Source of the DNA: Vibrio chagasii
GTDB taxonomy: Bacteria; Pseudomonadota; Gammaproteobacteria; Enterobacterales; Vibrionaceae
Direction: 5' to 3'
DNA length: 64,000 bases
Assembly: GCF_024347355.1 (NCBI RefSeq)
Contig: NZ_AP025466.1
Coordinates: 1,674,001 to 1,738,000, forward strand
Positions within the stretch are counted from its first letter, which is position 1. Each line of letters opens with the position of its first letter. Below the pieces are notes generated by a model. The model did not search any database. It worked only from the letters and a program-made list of their open reading frames with translations, and was not told the origin of the DNA. Made by a program: the position numbers and the translations under genes. Below are positions 53,436 through 62,865 of this stretch, piece after piece.

Positions 53436-55349
53436 ATGCCCAAAAATTTCTTCATTTCCATGTTGGCGTTATTATTGTCAATAAACGCCGCACATGCTAC
53501 CTCCCTGTCTGATAATTTAAAAGACCATATATATTCTAGTGAATTAGGTGTCTATCATTCTAGCCTTAATAATGAAGAGTCAGAAGAATTACTTCTCAAG
53601 CAATTAGAGGTTGCGAATGAATGTACAGTCAGTCCTGGACACTGTGAGCATGCGATATACTCGCTTTTAATTACAGCACAGATAAAAGTAAGGGAGACGG
53701 GTTCTACACCCGCTCAGCAAGAACTGTTGTATCTTCAAGATGCATATACTCAGTTAGAACAAGGCGGCAAAAACCTCACAGCATTCGATGTTCCATTGAG
53801 CTTTGTGAATATACGAATAAGCCTAATGAAGCAAGAGCTTCTTAAAGACATATTAATAGCGAACGCACAAGCAACGCCCATAGAGTTTAAAGGAGCTTAT
53901 GCCACATTACTCAAAGAATTAGAGGAGAATCAATTTGAACGTCTTGATATTCCATTCTTATCGGAAAATTTTAATTTTGAAAACAATCTCTCTAGGGCTT
54001 ACCTGCTATTATTACAATCTATTTTGAGTAGCTACTCTCAAGGTAATATTTTAAGCCTACAAATGAATGAACTGATGAGTTCTACAATCGGAGAAACATT
54101 AAACAAGCCAGGCAGAGCGGTGCGCTGTGAAAATTGTACAACATCCTTTATTGTTGAATATTATAACGATTATTCACCCATTAAAAGCTACGGTGAAACA
54201 AACGTGGCTGAATTTGTATCCAGAAGATCACTCGCAATAGAGGGATTCGATAATTATCGCATTGCCTTCCCACACTATTACGTCCGTGAAATCATCCCTT
54301 TTTTACTGGGTTTAAAAACATATGTTCATGAGAATGCGCCTTATTTTATCGATCGCACTCGAAATTTGAATGATTTAAGTGATAACGAACGTCTCATGAT
54401 TTTTCAAGAAATCAAAGATGCAATTAGAAGTGAAGGCGTAGAACTGAGCTTGTCGAGTATTGCAAATATGACATTCAGGTGGCTTACTGCTACCGGTCAA
54501 ATGGAATCTTTACTTTCTTCAGGAGTTAAACTGGCGTCTCTTCGCTCAGGTCGGTTTGATCCTGGTTCCCATAATAAAATTTTTGCGGTAAATATTTTTA
54601 CAAATGTTGTGTTGAAGAAAATACCAAGAATACTTGAAGGCGAGGTTTTAAGGTATGGATGTAGCAGGAGTGAGTGGCGACTACCTACTGTTTTATATAT
54701 GTTACTAGAGGATAGGTGTGTATTTACTCCCACTTTCCAAAAGGGCGTGTTTTCTATCACAGCTTCTACAACTTTTCATGAACAAGATGAGTCCGAATAC
54801 GTGCTCTCTGTCTATCATAAGCCGACGAACACAACATTATTCAGCAAGACCATTTCTAACAAGCAAGAAATAAGGCTTTACAGAGCAGCGCTTGGGGCCT
54901 TTAGTACCAAAGATTTAATCCTTTACATTCACAACAATAACCCTGAGGTAAGAGAAGACATAGCATCAATTCAACTTTCCGACCTAATGTTTGAAACTGG
55001 TTTTGGTGGGGTTATAAAAAATAATGTGTTTTATTTTGTTAGAAAACTTAAAACGCCTGAGTTCAATCAATTTAGAGCGGAAGATTATGGTTGTCCATTT
55101 TTCCAAAGGACCGAAGAGCAACAGATAGATTGTCTCAGAGACACACTTAACACACATCGGCTGCCAAACTACTTCTATAAAAATATGGAGTCCATTGGCC
55201 CAGCTTTTTCTGGATTACATACTTCGCTCGAAGACATCATTCAAAATGAAGATCGTGCAAAAAAAGAAGCGGAGAGACTGGCAATAGAGGAGCTAGTAGA
55301 AAACGCACTGAGTGGACAAGGGTGGGGCTCAGGAAATGGCCCCTACTGA
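53436..55349 (+). CDS. Large exported protein, unknown function
   Basis: A 637-residue protein with a signal peptide (MPKNFFISMLALLLSINAAHA) and then no obvious membrane segment. The N-terminal 250 residues look helical with paired cysteines (NECTVSPGHCEHA; AVRCENCTTSF); residues about 440-560 look beta-rich (FSITASTTFHEQDESEYVLSVYHKPTNTTLF); the end is a charged helix and a Gly-rich tail GQGWGSGNGPY. I do not recognise any family. It lies alone in the AT-rich accessory region. Confidence 0.8.
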   Translation: MPKNFFISMLALLLSINAAHATSLSDNLKDHIYSSELGVYHSSLNNEESEELLLKQLEVANECTVSPGHCEHAIYSLLITAQIKVRETGSTPAQQELLYLQDAYTQLEQGGKNLTAFDVPLSFVNIRISLMKQELLKDILIANAQATPIEFKGAYATLLKELEENQFERLDIPFLSENFNFENNLSRAYLLLLQSILSSYSQGNILSLQMNELMSSTIGETLNKPGRAVRCENCTTSFIVEYYNDYSPIKSYGETNVAEFVSRRSLAIEGFDNYRIAFPHYYVREIIPFLLGLKTYVHENAPYFIDRTRNLNDLSDNERLMIFQEIKDAIRSEGVELSLSSIANMTFRWLTATGQMESLLSSGVKLASLRSGRFDPGSHNKIFAVNIFTNVVLKKIPRILEGEVLRYGCSRSEWRLPTVLYMLLEDRCVFTPTFQKGVFSITASTTFHEQDESEYVLSVYHKPTNTTLFSKTISNKQEIRLYRAALGAFSTKDLILYIHNNNPEVREDIASIQLSDLMFETGFGGVIKNNVFYFVRKLKTPEFNQFRAEDYGCPFFQRTEEQQIDCLRDTLNTHRLPNYFYKNMESIGPAFSGLHTSLEDIIQNEDRAKKEAERLAIEELVENALSGQGWGSGNGPY

Positions 55350-55746
55350 TTTACTCACTAATTGAATATGCTGTATGTCCGAATACCAAGTTGGAGCAAA
55401 GTCAAATTGGCCAGTGAAGTAAGCTTTTAGATGAGCCATGGAAGTGCGATGCACTATATTTGGGAACTCTATCGTCATCTCAAACATCATTGAACCATTT
55501 TTCTATGTAAATTAGCTTGGTATTCAAATTAGCGACAATAGTAGACCGTTCGTTTAATCGCTGTGGAGCTTCTGCATGAACAGCGAGGGGAGAAAGTTTC
55601 AGACCCTCGCTGATCATAGGCAGATTCTAAACTGGGACTTTCTTAATCACTTGCATAATTAGCAAAAGCACGAGCAAAGCCAATGAATTTTAGAGTACAA
55701 GTACTGCTTTTTGAGTATGAAAAAGTTAAGTAATTCACTCATATTT
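55350..55746. other. Intergenic region with a perfect hairpin
   Basis: No gene supported. CAGCGAGGG (55581-55589) and CCCTCGCTG (55604-55612) form a perfect 9-bp stem without a T run, of unknown role. Confidence 0.5.
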
Positions 55747-56298
55747 TTAGTTAGTCATAATTACTGGAACTTCAACATCGCAAAAAGTGATTTGATTTCC
55801 TGAGTTATCTGTAAACCCGTATCTTTCATTTACTCTATCTACAATTTCATCAACTGATGTGTCATAAGCCCTGCTGTCAGAATATTTTTTAGGGCGTTTT
55901 ATGCGATCAGCACCGTCCCAAGACTCATAAAAATAAAGCGACTTCGATCTTAACCAGCACTCAGCTCCTTGAGCTTTGTATGCCGTAAACCAAACACTTT
56001 CGTTTCGATTATTATCGTAGTCTGCGAAATGTGAAACTTGAAAAGAACTAAAAGAAGCAAATTTATCCCTTAATACAAACCAACTACGCCAAGAGTTTAA
56101 GTCATAACCAACAGCGAGAATATCAACGTAAATGCTTTGATCAAACCAAACATTGATATAGTGATTATCTGCAGTGATAAGGCTAACACAAAGTCCAGAT
56201 GGCTCTTCACGACAATTCTGAAAATTAGCTAAAGATGAGAAACTAAGTAAAGTTAAAAATAGAGGTATTAATAGGTATCTTATCTTCCAACTGACCAT
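55747..56298 (-). CDS. Exported protein, unknown function
   Basis: A 183-residue protein with an N-terminal hydrophobic signal (ending SSLA) and five cysteines in the mature part, so disulfides are likely. Tryptophan- and tyrosine-rich, probably beta structure. No family recognised. Confidence 0.7.
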   Translation of the reverse strand: MVSWKIRYLLIPLFLTLLSFSSLANFQNCREEPSGLCVSLITADNHYINVWFDQSIYVDILAVGYDLNSWRSWFVLRDKFASFSSFQVSHFADYDNNRNESVWFTAYKAQGAECWLRSKSLYFYESWDGADRIKRPKKYSDSRAYDTSVDEIVDRVNERYGFTDNSGNQITFCDVEVPVIMTN

Positions 56299-56363
56299 AT
56301 TGCTAATCCTGTTACTAAGTAAAAATTACTGATAAATTAATATAATTATATTGGTGAGAATAA

Positions 56364-56452
56364 AAAGCCTTTAACCATCTAGAACGTGAATAAGATAATT
56401 AATCATAATGACTTTGCGAAAGATACTGGTTTGATTGAAGAGTCAAGGCCAT
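56364..56452 (+). pseudogene. Remnant of a BspA-type gene 3' end
   Basis: GCCTTTAACC, then after a deletion AACGTGAATAAG and the codons HNDFAKDTGLIEESRP and a stop; this matches the final unit and end cap of the long BspA gene ([16 protein letters not shown] at about 50180-50225). Its terminator is also kept downstream. Confidence 0.8.
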
Positions 56453-56488
56453 AATTGGTAGCCCGATTTTCATACCGTTTCAACGAGC

Positions 56489-56525
56489 AAAAGCCAGTGC
56501 TGATAGATTGAATGCTGGCTTTTTT
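56489..56525 (+). terminator. Terminator belonging to the BspA remnant
   Basis: AAAAGCCAG / CTGGCTTTTTT; homologous to 50267-50302. Confidence 0.75.
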
Positions 56526-56611
56526 ATAGAGTTTGCAATATCGGGCTCATACTTGAACGCTCAAATATAGGAATCAGCTTGAGACTACCAGAGTGTATCT
56601 TTTTGTGTGTA

Positions 56612-57355
56612 TCAATCGAGGGAAGCTCTCTTAATGTTCAATAAAACCTCGCCGCTGTTATCTTGATCTGTGTCAGCTAAGAACAAATTTATCTCGCCTT
56701 GAGTCGAAATCAATACTTCTTTATCTTCTACAGCGACAAGACGTTTAACGCCTTCAGGGTCTACAAACGTTAAGCCAACACTGCCAAATTTGTCATACGC
56801 AGTATTATATATGGCGTTATTTTTTATTATTGATACAGCATAGGTGGTATGCGGTTCAACAGTATGTGTTAGGTAGTTTCCGTTTATGGCATTCATCGTA
56901 TGCTCTTCAGCGTTAATGGTTAGAATATCACCTTCAACGTCCGGCTCTCCTATGATCATTAACTCAAAATCATATATGGTTGTCTCCCGAGTACTCCAAA
57001 GAATAAAATCGATATCACCACTCAAGAAAGTGTCCCCAGAGCCTACCCAACATTGATACTGACCAGGTCGGTATGTGATTGCAAAAGATGAACTGAAAAG
57101 CTCGCCCTCTAAAAAAGGGCGAAAGTAGAACGGATTGTAATCAGCAATGCTGTTGAACTTGAAACAAAGTTCTTGGACTGATTTAAACTTAGTACCAAAG
57201 TTAACATTACCACGCTGGTTTGCCGCAAACTCGAGTTCAGGATAAGGTATTTCTATTGGGAAACCATTGTCCATTTGTGCTTTGGCAGTTAGCTCAATAG
57301 CTGCATTGGCATAAGTCGCAAGCAACAGAGACGCGCAAAGGATCTGTTTTTTCAT
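56612..57355 (-). CDS. Exported protein, unknown function
   Basis: A 247-residue protein with a signal peptide (MKKQILCASLLLATYANA). The mature chain is beta-rich with two cysteines (ELCFKF, YQCWVG); a DTDQDNSGEVL segment near the end looks like a calcium loop. No family recognised. Next to the BspA remnant on the opposite strand. Confidence 0.75.
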   Translation of the reverse strand: MKKQILCASLLLATYANAAIELTAKAQMDNGFPIEIPYPELEFAANQRGNVNFGTKFKSVQELCFKFNSIADYNPFYFRPFLEGELFSSSFAITYRPGQYQCWVGSGDTFLSGDIDFILWSTRETTIYDFELMIIGEPDVEGDILTINAEEHTMNAINGNYLTHTVEPHTTYAVSIIKNNAIYNTAYDKFGSVGLTFVDPEGVKRLVAVEDKEVLISTQGEINLFLADTDQDNSGEVLLNIKRASLD

Positions 57356-58326
57356 AATATATATCAGCCTAACTTGTTGTTTTAATGAGCCTGCTTAATA
57401 TATTTACATTTTCCAGATATGCAACCTGTTTGTTATCGAGTTGTGTGTTGATTACATTCTTCTTTTGACCTCAAACGTTGTGACCTGATTAATTCGTTTC
57501 TACAACCACTTTTTATTACCATTATGTAAATCTACTGAACTAGTAAAAACGGCTCTATCAAGTGAATGGATCGTTTTGTCGACTTACTTCTACTGCTGAT
57601 GGGATTAAAAGATTCCCTAAATCAATATTTACTAAAGATAACCCCGAGAATCTGCCTCTGAAAGCATGGAGGACTATGCGGAATAGCGGTTCGAGAAGCG
57701 TTGGAAAGGAAATGCTGTCACATGCTGAATTGTTTTCACTCAGACTATAGGGCATTTTTGAATTAAGAGAGCATGACCACGTTAGCCTAAACCGTGGATA
57801 TAAAACCGACAATGCCACCTAGGTAATCGACACATTCGAACCAACGCATAACTTCTCTTGATCAGCAGGCGATTAAAGTTAGTTAGCTCCTATTTGATTG
57901 TTTTGATGAATGGTCGGTTTGATAAAGTCAATCTTACTTGTGTAAAACTAGTTGCGCATACCGTTGCTGGGTACATGTACTTGAATTTTAGTGGACTAAG
58001 GCTGTTGCCTCCGCGAGAGATAAATTTGTATAAAATATGTTTCACAATAGTCATAGACAGAATTTGTTTGTCAATCCTAGTTGGAAGCTGTTTATCAGAA
58101 ATAATCAAAAACATGTATTTAACAGATTGGAAGCTTCCTCAACGAGTAAAACGTTGTTTTCACTTGAAATTAGTAGCCTATTTTTTGATTGTGGTAGTTG
58201 AAGTGATTCCAATGACGTTTGTAAAGTGAGAGGGCCGAATACAGTCGATAGGAATTGAGATGATATTTCATGGTGTGGTGCTATAAGTGCTGACGGATAT
58301 TCGTAAACTAAATTCAGGAAAAGTAG
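57356..58326. other. Long region without a supported gene
   Basis: Almost 1 kb. Reading frames of 62 and 123 codons on the plus strand (57562, 57858) lack ribosome-binding sites and family resemblance; this looks like decayed sequence, but I could not identify the source. Confidence 0.45.
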
Positions 58327-58734
58327 ATGTACAAAGGTAGCTGTTTGTGTGGTTCAATCCAGTTTGAACTTGACGGTAATATAACTGATATTATTCACTG
58401 TCATTGCTCATTGTGTCGTAAAGCGAGTGGAAGTGCTTACGCTACAAATGGTTTTATTAATGCGCAAGATCTGAAGCTAACAGACCATAGTGATTCGCTC
58501 ACCTTTTACGAGAGCAGCGAGGGTAAGCGGAAGTATTTTTGTCGGACTTGCGGTTCGCCATTATACAGTTCAAATGCTCAATCTCGAGAAAGGTATCGCC
58601 TTCGCATAGGGGCATTAGATAGCGATATATTGGAGCGTCCCCTTTCTCACAACTTCGTGACTTCGAAAGCTAACTGGGAAGATTTAAATGTAGAATTGCC
58701 TCGATACCATAGGCATGAGCCGGGGCGGAAATAG
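58327..58734 (+). CDS. GFA/CENP-V family zinc protein
   Basis: A 135-residue protein of the glutathione-dependent formaldehyde-activating enzyme (Gfa) family. Zinc ligands: GSCLCGS (C6, C8), IIHCHCSLCRKASG (C25, C27, C30) and KYFCRTCGSPLYSS. In most members the enzymatic role is unproven. AGGAA lies before the ATG. It precedes the lspA-like gene by 134 bases on the same strand. Confidence 0.92.
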   Translation: MYKGSCLCGSIQFELDGNITDIIHCHCSLCRKASGSAYATNGFINAQDLKLTDHSDSLTFYESSEGKRKYFCRTCGSPLYSSNAQSRERYRLRIGALDSDILERPLSHNFVTSKANWEDLNVELPRYHRHEPGRK

Positions 58735-58868
58735 CCCTACACAAAGACTTTATAAAGGTGTTTAACTCCTTACTTTAGACGCATCTAAGTTGATACTTTT
58801 TTAGAATACGAGAAACGTTTACTGCGCTTGTGCAGGGAGCAATTAGACTTTAATAACGTAGAGGTAAT

Positions 58869-59360
58869 ATGGAATTAAAAAAGAGAATACAGGTGGTAAC
58901 AGTTGTCGCCTTCTTGTGCGTTAGTATTGATCAGATAACAAAGCTTATTGCTGCTGAGTACTTGCCCAGGAACATGATGCGTAGTTATTTTTTCGACACT
59001 CTTCGTATTGGCTATACTGAAAATATTGGTGCGTTTTTAGGCTTGGGCAATGGTCTATCGGATGAGATCCGATTTGGTATTTTTGTTTTGGGTGTGAGTC
59101 TCTTCTTGTGTTTAGGCATTACTTACTTAATGACAAGTCCTCGATTAAGTACGAACTCGTTGTTTGCAATCTCAATGATTCTATCCGGAGGAGCGAGTAA
59201 CCTTTATGATAGAGTGATAAATAATGGCGCGGTGGTGGATTTTCTCAATATAGGCTTTGGTTCATTTCGTACTGGTATTTTCAATATTGCTGATATAGCT
59301 ATAGTCGTAGGTGCTCTGTTACTACTATTATTGGGCAGTAAACCTGAAACGGGTAGGTAA
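58869..59360 (+). CDS. lspA: Lipoprotein signal peptidase (LspA-type), probably an extra copy
   Basis: A 163-residue inner-membrane aspartyl protease with four helices. The catalytic pair is D124 in AVVDFLNIGFG and D142 in IFNIADIAIV; SNLYDRVINNG and YTENIGAFLGLG are also family motifs. Signal peptidase II removes signal peptides of diacylglyceryl prolipoproteins. The housekeeping copy normally sits with ileS and ribF; this one stands in an accessory region, so it is likely a second one. None of the exported neighbours has a convincing lipobox. Confidence 0.92.
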   Translation: MELKKRIQVVTVVAFLCVSIDQITKLIAAEYLPRNMMRSYFFDTLRIGYTENIGAFLGLGNGLSDEIRFGIFVLGVSLFLCLGITYLMTSPRLSTNSLFAISMILSGGASNLYDRVINNGAVVDFLNIGFGSFRTGIFNIADIAIVVGALLLLLLGSKPETGR

Positions 59361-59444
59361 TTGTCTTACGATAAACGGAGTAAGAGTTACAACATTTTGA
59401 ATTGGTTGATAACAGCCACTTATTTATTGCTAACCACTAGTTTA

Positions 59445-59467
59445 ACCCCAGCGGGGTTTGTTTTTCC
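59445..59467 (+). terminator. Terminator of lspA
   Basis: AACCCC-AGC-GGGGTT followed by TGTTTTTC. Confidence 0.75.
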
Positions 59468-59507
59468 TATTCTCATTTTTGAGGATAACAGGCAATGTTG
59501 TAAAAGA

Positions 59508-59545
59508 AGCTTAAGTGGCCAGTTTAGTTTGGTCACTTAAGCTTG
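59508..59545. terminator. Long inverted repeat between lspA and the next minus-strand gene
   Basis: AAGCTTAAGTGGCCA / TGGTCACTTAAGCTT, a 15-bp stem with one G-T pair and an 8-base loop, at the end of the minus-strand gene 59560-60546. Confidence 0.75.
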
Positions 59546-59559
59546 AGTCACTTTTTTAT

Positions 59560-60546
59560 TTATTCAGCTTTAATGCCAAAGTAACTATCTTGAAGTAAAT
59601 ATGGGGTACACATTGCCGGAGCTTGCATTGGTTGATTCATAGATTGGAAATTGATCGTACGGTTTAGTGGATCGTCTATAGGTTGTGAGACTAATGGGAT
59701 AGTCCCAATATTTGTCGTGTCATCGAACAGGTTATGGTAGATGTTTGTGTAGGTACTTTTGTTATCAGACTCAGAATAAAAGAATGCATCTTCTTCTGAA
59801 CGAGAGAATGTAACGTTTTCTAGGGTTAGCCCGTTGATGTCAGAGTCAGCTATCTTATCTACTATGCTGGTTTTCCCATTATCCCCAGTAGGTTCACCGA
59901 TAACTGTTATATCAGCTAGTGTAACGTTCGTTAAGGTTGACCTAGATACACTCCTACTAAGCAGAGATAGCGGCGATGACGACTGGCGGCTTACAAATGC
60001 ATTCAAAAGCTCTAGGTTGTTAATACTAGAGCGAGAAATACGTGAAGAGAGTAAGTCTTTAATGGCTGCCAATTTTACCCCCACAAGATCAATTGAGACA
60101 TCTGTAAGCTCTTTGTTATCAAGTGAATAAAACAGCTGGTTGAATGGTGCACCTGTGGTTTCTATGTTTATGAATTTGACGTTTCTCCAATGGTCATCGA
60201 TCTCAAACAAGTGATCAAAGCTGTTTTCATTATGGATAGAAGTGTTTTTAAATGTGATGTTATTTAAATTTGCCTTGGTTAATTTATATCCTCTTTCACT
60301 TTGGAAGTTCAGGTTCGTGATGGCATGGCCATTACCATTGATTACTCCCGATAGGCTTTCAACTAAGGTCGGGGCACTTGTACAATCTAGATTATCGACA
60401 ATATCGATGTACAGTGGTCTGTTTTTTTCATTGTATATGTCTACTAGCTGATCACAGCTAGTTACAGAATAGTAGCTTTGAGCAAATAGCGTTGGTGAAA
60501 AGAGTACTGGTATAGAGGCAGTTAAGAGTGGTAATAAACGTCGCAC
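59560..60546 (-). CDS. Exported protein with beta-helix-like repeats
   Basis: A 328-residue protein with signal peptide (ending LFAQS). Repeating short strands such as VINGNGHAITNLNFQSERGY, LNNITFKNTSI, WRNVKFINIETTG, LTNVTLADITVIG and INGLTLENVTFSRS are typical of right-handed beta-helix/polymorphic outer-membrane-type folds. No catalytic motif seen. Cysteines near both ends (SCDQ, LDCTS, AMCTPY). Probably periplasmic or surface; function unknown. Confidence 0.75.
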   Translation of the reverse strand: MRRLLPLLTASIPVLFSPTLFAQSYYSVTSCDQLVDIYNEKNRPLYIDIVDNLDCTSAPTLVESLSGVINGNGHAITNLNFQSERGYKLTKANLNNITFKNTSIHNENSFDHLFEIDDHWRNVKFINIETTGAPFNQLFYSLDNKELTDVSIDLVGVKLAAIKDLLSSRISRSSINNLELLNAFVSRQSSSPLSLLSRSVSRSTLTNVTLADITVIGEPTGDNGKTSIVDKIADSDINGLTLENVTFSRSEEDAFFYSESDNKSTYTNIYHNLFDDTTNIGTIPLVSQPIDDPLNRTINFQSMNQPMQAPAMCTPYLLQDSYFGIKAE

Positions 60547-60678
60547 GTAAATGATTCCTTTAGTTTTTTGTGGAGCATGCGAAGTTAGTTAGTCTTTCGG
60601 ATGTATGCAACATAATCATATGGATTAGGTTGCACATATCACAAATATGAATGAATTGTCGATTCAAGTGTTTGGTGT

Positions 60679-60742
60679 CTAATCGTAGAAGCTGAACCTG
60701 AATGAGCTAAGATACGATTAGTAATACCGAATACTAATCGTA
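60679..60742. repeat. Three copies of CTAATCGTA, one inverted
   Basis: CTAATCGTAG at 60679-60688 and at 60734-60743, and the complement TACGATTAG at 60713-60721; the latter two make a perfect 9-bp stem with a 12-base loop, just past the stop of the gene at 60762 (minus strand). Confidence 0.65.
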
Positions 60743-60761
60743 GCTTATCAAACAGTCTGGA

Positions 60762-61085
60762 TCAGTTTGCTAACAAGCTTTCCTTCATTCCAATTTCACA
60801 ACCTACAAATGTCGATTCGGATAGTTCTACATGCAAGTAATAGCGCTCCGGTTGGTTCATCGCCTGTTGGAAAGTGCCAATGCATCTATCTAAACGTTGT
60901 GGTTTCTCGTAAGCGCTTTGTCGCCACTCGATGCGAATTCTCTGCCCCGTGTACTTTTCGACGCCACTCAGGCTATGTTGCTCACCGCCGAGTTTGAAAG
61001 CGGTGACTTGATCAAATAAGAATAATTCGCTGGCTGAAGCTGTGTTGAACGATAGTAGTGCTAATAATGCGAGTTTAATTTTCAT
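60762..61085 (-). CDS. Small exported protein, unknown function
   Basis: A 107-residue protein with signal peptide (MKIKLALLALLSFNTASA) and two cysteines (DRCIGTF, FVGCEIG) likely in a disulfide. Short beta strands. No family recognised. Confidence 0.7.
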   Translation of the reverse strand: MKIKLALLALLSFNTASASELFLFDQVTAFKLGGEQHSLSGVEKYTGQRIRIEWRQSAYEKPQRLDRCIGTFQQAMNQPERYYLHVELSESTFVGCEIGMKESLLAN

Positions 61086-61543
61086 TGGGAGTAGCTCTTT
61101 AAAATAACTTTCAGTTACGCAGTTTGTGGACTTTACCTTTCACTTATGGTGTGAGAGATAAAATTAGTCATTAATAAATTAGAAATCTTAGATGTTAAAT
61201 TTAATGGTGGTGATACCAATTAATTTAATTGGAGGTTAATATAAGCATGGTTTCAACTTTATAAATATTTAATTTGATATCCTTTATTTTAATTTCAGTT
61301 ATTTAGAATGTGAAAGAGATAAATAAAGGTCTATATTTATATTTTTAACTTTAAACAAGATCATCAACAGCTAGTTATAACTCATAGTGTTTTGTATGTT
61401 TATTGTTTTAATTGTATTTTATTCTTCTTGTATAGTTGATTGTAATCACAGATGGATTTTTTATTTTTTAATTCATGCTTTACTGGGTTGAACTTTTTAT
61501 CAGGATAAAAGATATTCTCGCCAAAATATGAAGGAAGTAAATA
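61086..61543. other. AT-rich divergent promoter region
   Basis: About 450 bases, very AT-rich, no gene; promoters for genes on both sides. Confidence 0.5.
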
Positions 61544-62515
61544 ATGAAGAATATCACCCCACTAGTAATGTTATTAATTTCAGCGAGCGCTGCGAGTGAA
61601 ACCTATATTGTTAGCCCGAATACAAAGCACGGGCTCCCAACCCTGACTGAAGAACCTAATCTGTATCAAGCACCTAGTTTTGACTTTTTCGACTTTAGTG
61701 AGGGGTATTTGGCACAGAGGGCTGAAGCCAGTGCCTTGTTACCAATAGCGCTTAATAGCATAGATAGAGTGTGTATTAGTACTACCTTTAGCGAGATAGA
61801 TAGAGAGGAGCGTTACCCGCAATCCGGTGTTTTGGTCTATACGTATGCGACAAACGCTCAAGGTAAAAAAACGCACAACACTACTATCGGTGACAGAATA
61901 CCGTTGGCAGAAGTATCGCAGCATTGTTTGGACGAATCATCATGGGTTTATGATAATTGGTTGGCAGACAAACGTATCGACTTTACCCCTTATAGCTCAG
62001 CGTTCGCATTGATTGAAAATGTCGATGTCGTGGTTGAAGGAGACTTATCTTTGTCTCAAGATCCTGTCGAGTTTGTTGAGCAGTATTTTGATTTCATCAC
62101 TAAGGTCGGTTTTAACCAGTCTGCAAGTTTCTATCATATGGATGCCATTAGAGAACTCAAATCAATCATTATGGAAGGCCTTCAAAATGGAAATCAGAAC
62201 GTTCTTGATATCGTGAATATTGCCTTTGGTACCGGAGCTGCTAGAGAAGACATCGCGGTTATGGATGATAAAGTCTTTATGAATACTTTCCTAAATATTC
62301 GCAAGATTGCTCAAGGCTCCAATACTGCTAAATTATCTTCTTTCAGTGTAATTAATGACTTTGATTACCAAGGTCAAAAGTATATTACGGTCGAGAAAAA
62401 AGAGCAGTTCGGGGACCGAGTTACTACACAGTATGAAACTATTATACTAAAGAGCGATGGAGATTACTGGATGTTAAACCTTTCCGGTAACATCAAAGCA
62501 CTTCTTGCTGTGTAA
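61544..62515 (+). CDS. Exported protein, unknown function
   Basis: A 323-residue protein with a short signal peptide (MKNITPLVMLLISASAASE) and AAGGAAG before the start. The C-terminal half (about 175-320: DPVEFVEQYFDFITKVGFNQSASFYHMDAIRELKSII... then YETIILKSDGDYWMLNLSGN) resembles SnoaL/NTF2-type folds in pattern, but this is a weak impression. Ends at a terminator. Confidence 0.72.
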   Translation: MKNITPLVMLLISASAASETYIVSPNTKHGLPTLTEEPNLYQAPSFDFFDFSEGYLAQRAEASALLPIALNSIDRVCISTTFSEIDREERYPQSGVLVYTYATNAQGKKTHNTTIGDRIPLAEVSQHCLDESSWVYDNWLADKRIDFTPYSSAFALIENVDVVVEGDLSLSQDPVEFVEQYFDFITKVGFNQSASFYHMDAIRELKSIIMEGLQNGNQNVLDIVNIAFGTGAAREDIAVMDDKVFMNTFLNIRKIAQGSNTAKLSSFSVINDFDYQGQKYITVEKKEQFGDRVTTQYETIILKSDGDYWMLNLSGNIKALLAV

Positions 62516-62569
62516 CTTGTTTATACGGGGTTACACGAGATTTTCTCTAAACACATTAAGAGAGACAGG

Positions 62570-62599
62570 AAAAGGGCCTCTATGTTGGAGGTTCTTTTG
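62570..62599 (+). terminator. Terminator after 61544-62515
   Basis: AAAAGGGCCTC / GAGGTTCTTTT with two G-T pairs and a 7-base loop. Confidence 0.7.
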
Positions 62600-62865
62600 T
62601 TTGAAATTCTGTTCTTGCATTGATGTCATGGTATACGAGTTATTCTGTAGTTTGAGGGAAGCAAGGTTCGCGTAGCTTTTTCAAACTGAAATTTTATCAG
62701 CAAACACGCTTACTGATATTGTCAAAATCGTGATCTCCAGTCATACCTTATGTAACAAATGAATATCACCTGTAGATACTTTGGATTAGTTCACAGTTTT
62801 TTTGTCCCAGCTGCTTACATTAGGCAGAAAATCTGACGTGAACACTTTTCGACACAGGACCCCTC

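Noticed and set aside
57558..57818. Overlapping short frames on both strands, possibly a transposase remnant
   Set aside because: I could not match any insertion-sequence motif and saw no inverted repeats at the edges.
57858..58229. 123-codon open frame on the plus strand
   Set aside because: No ribosome-binding site, starts at a non-ATG codon, odd composition and no family resemblance; treated as decayed sequence.
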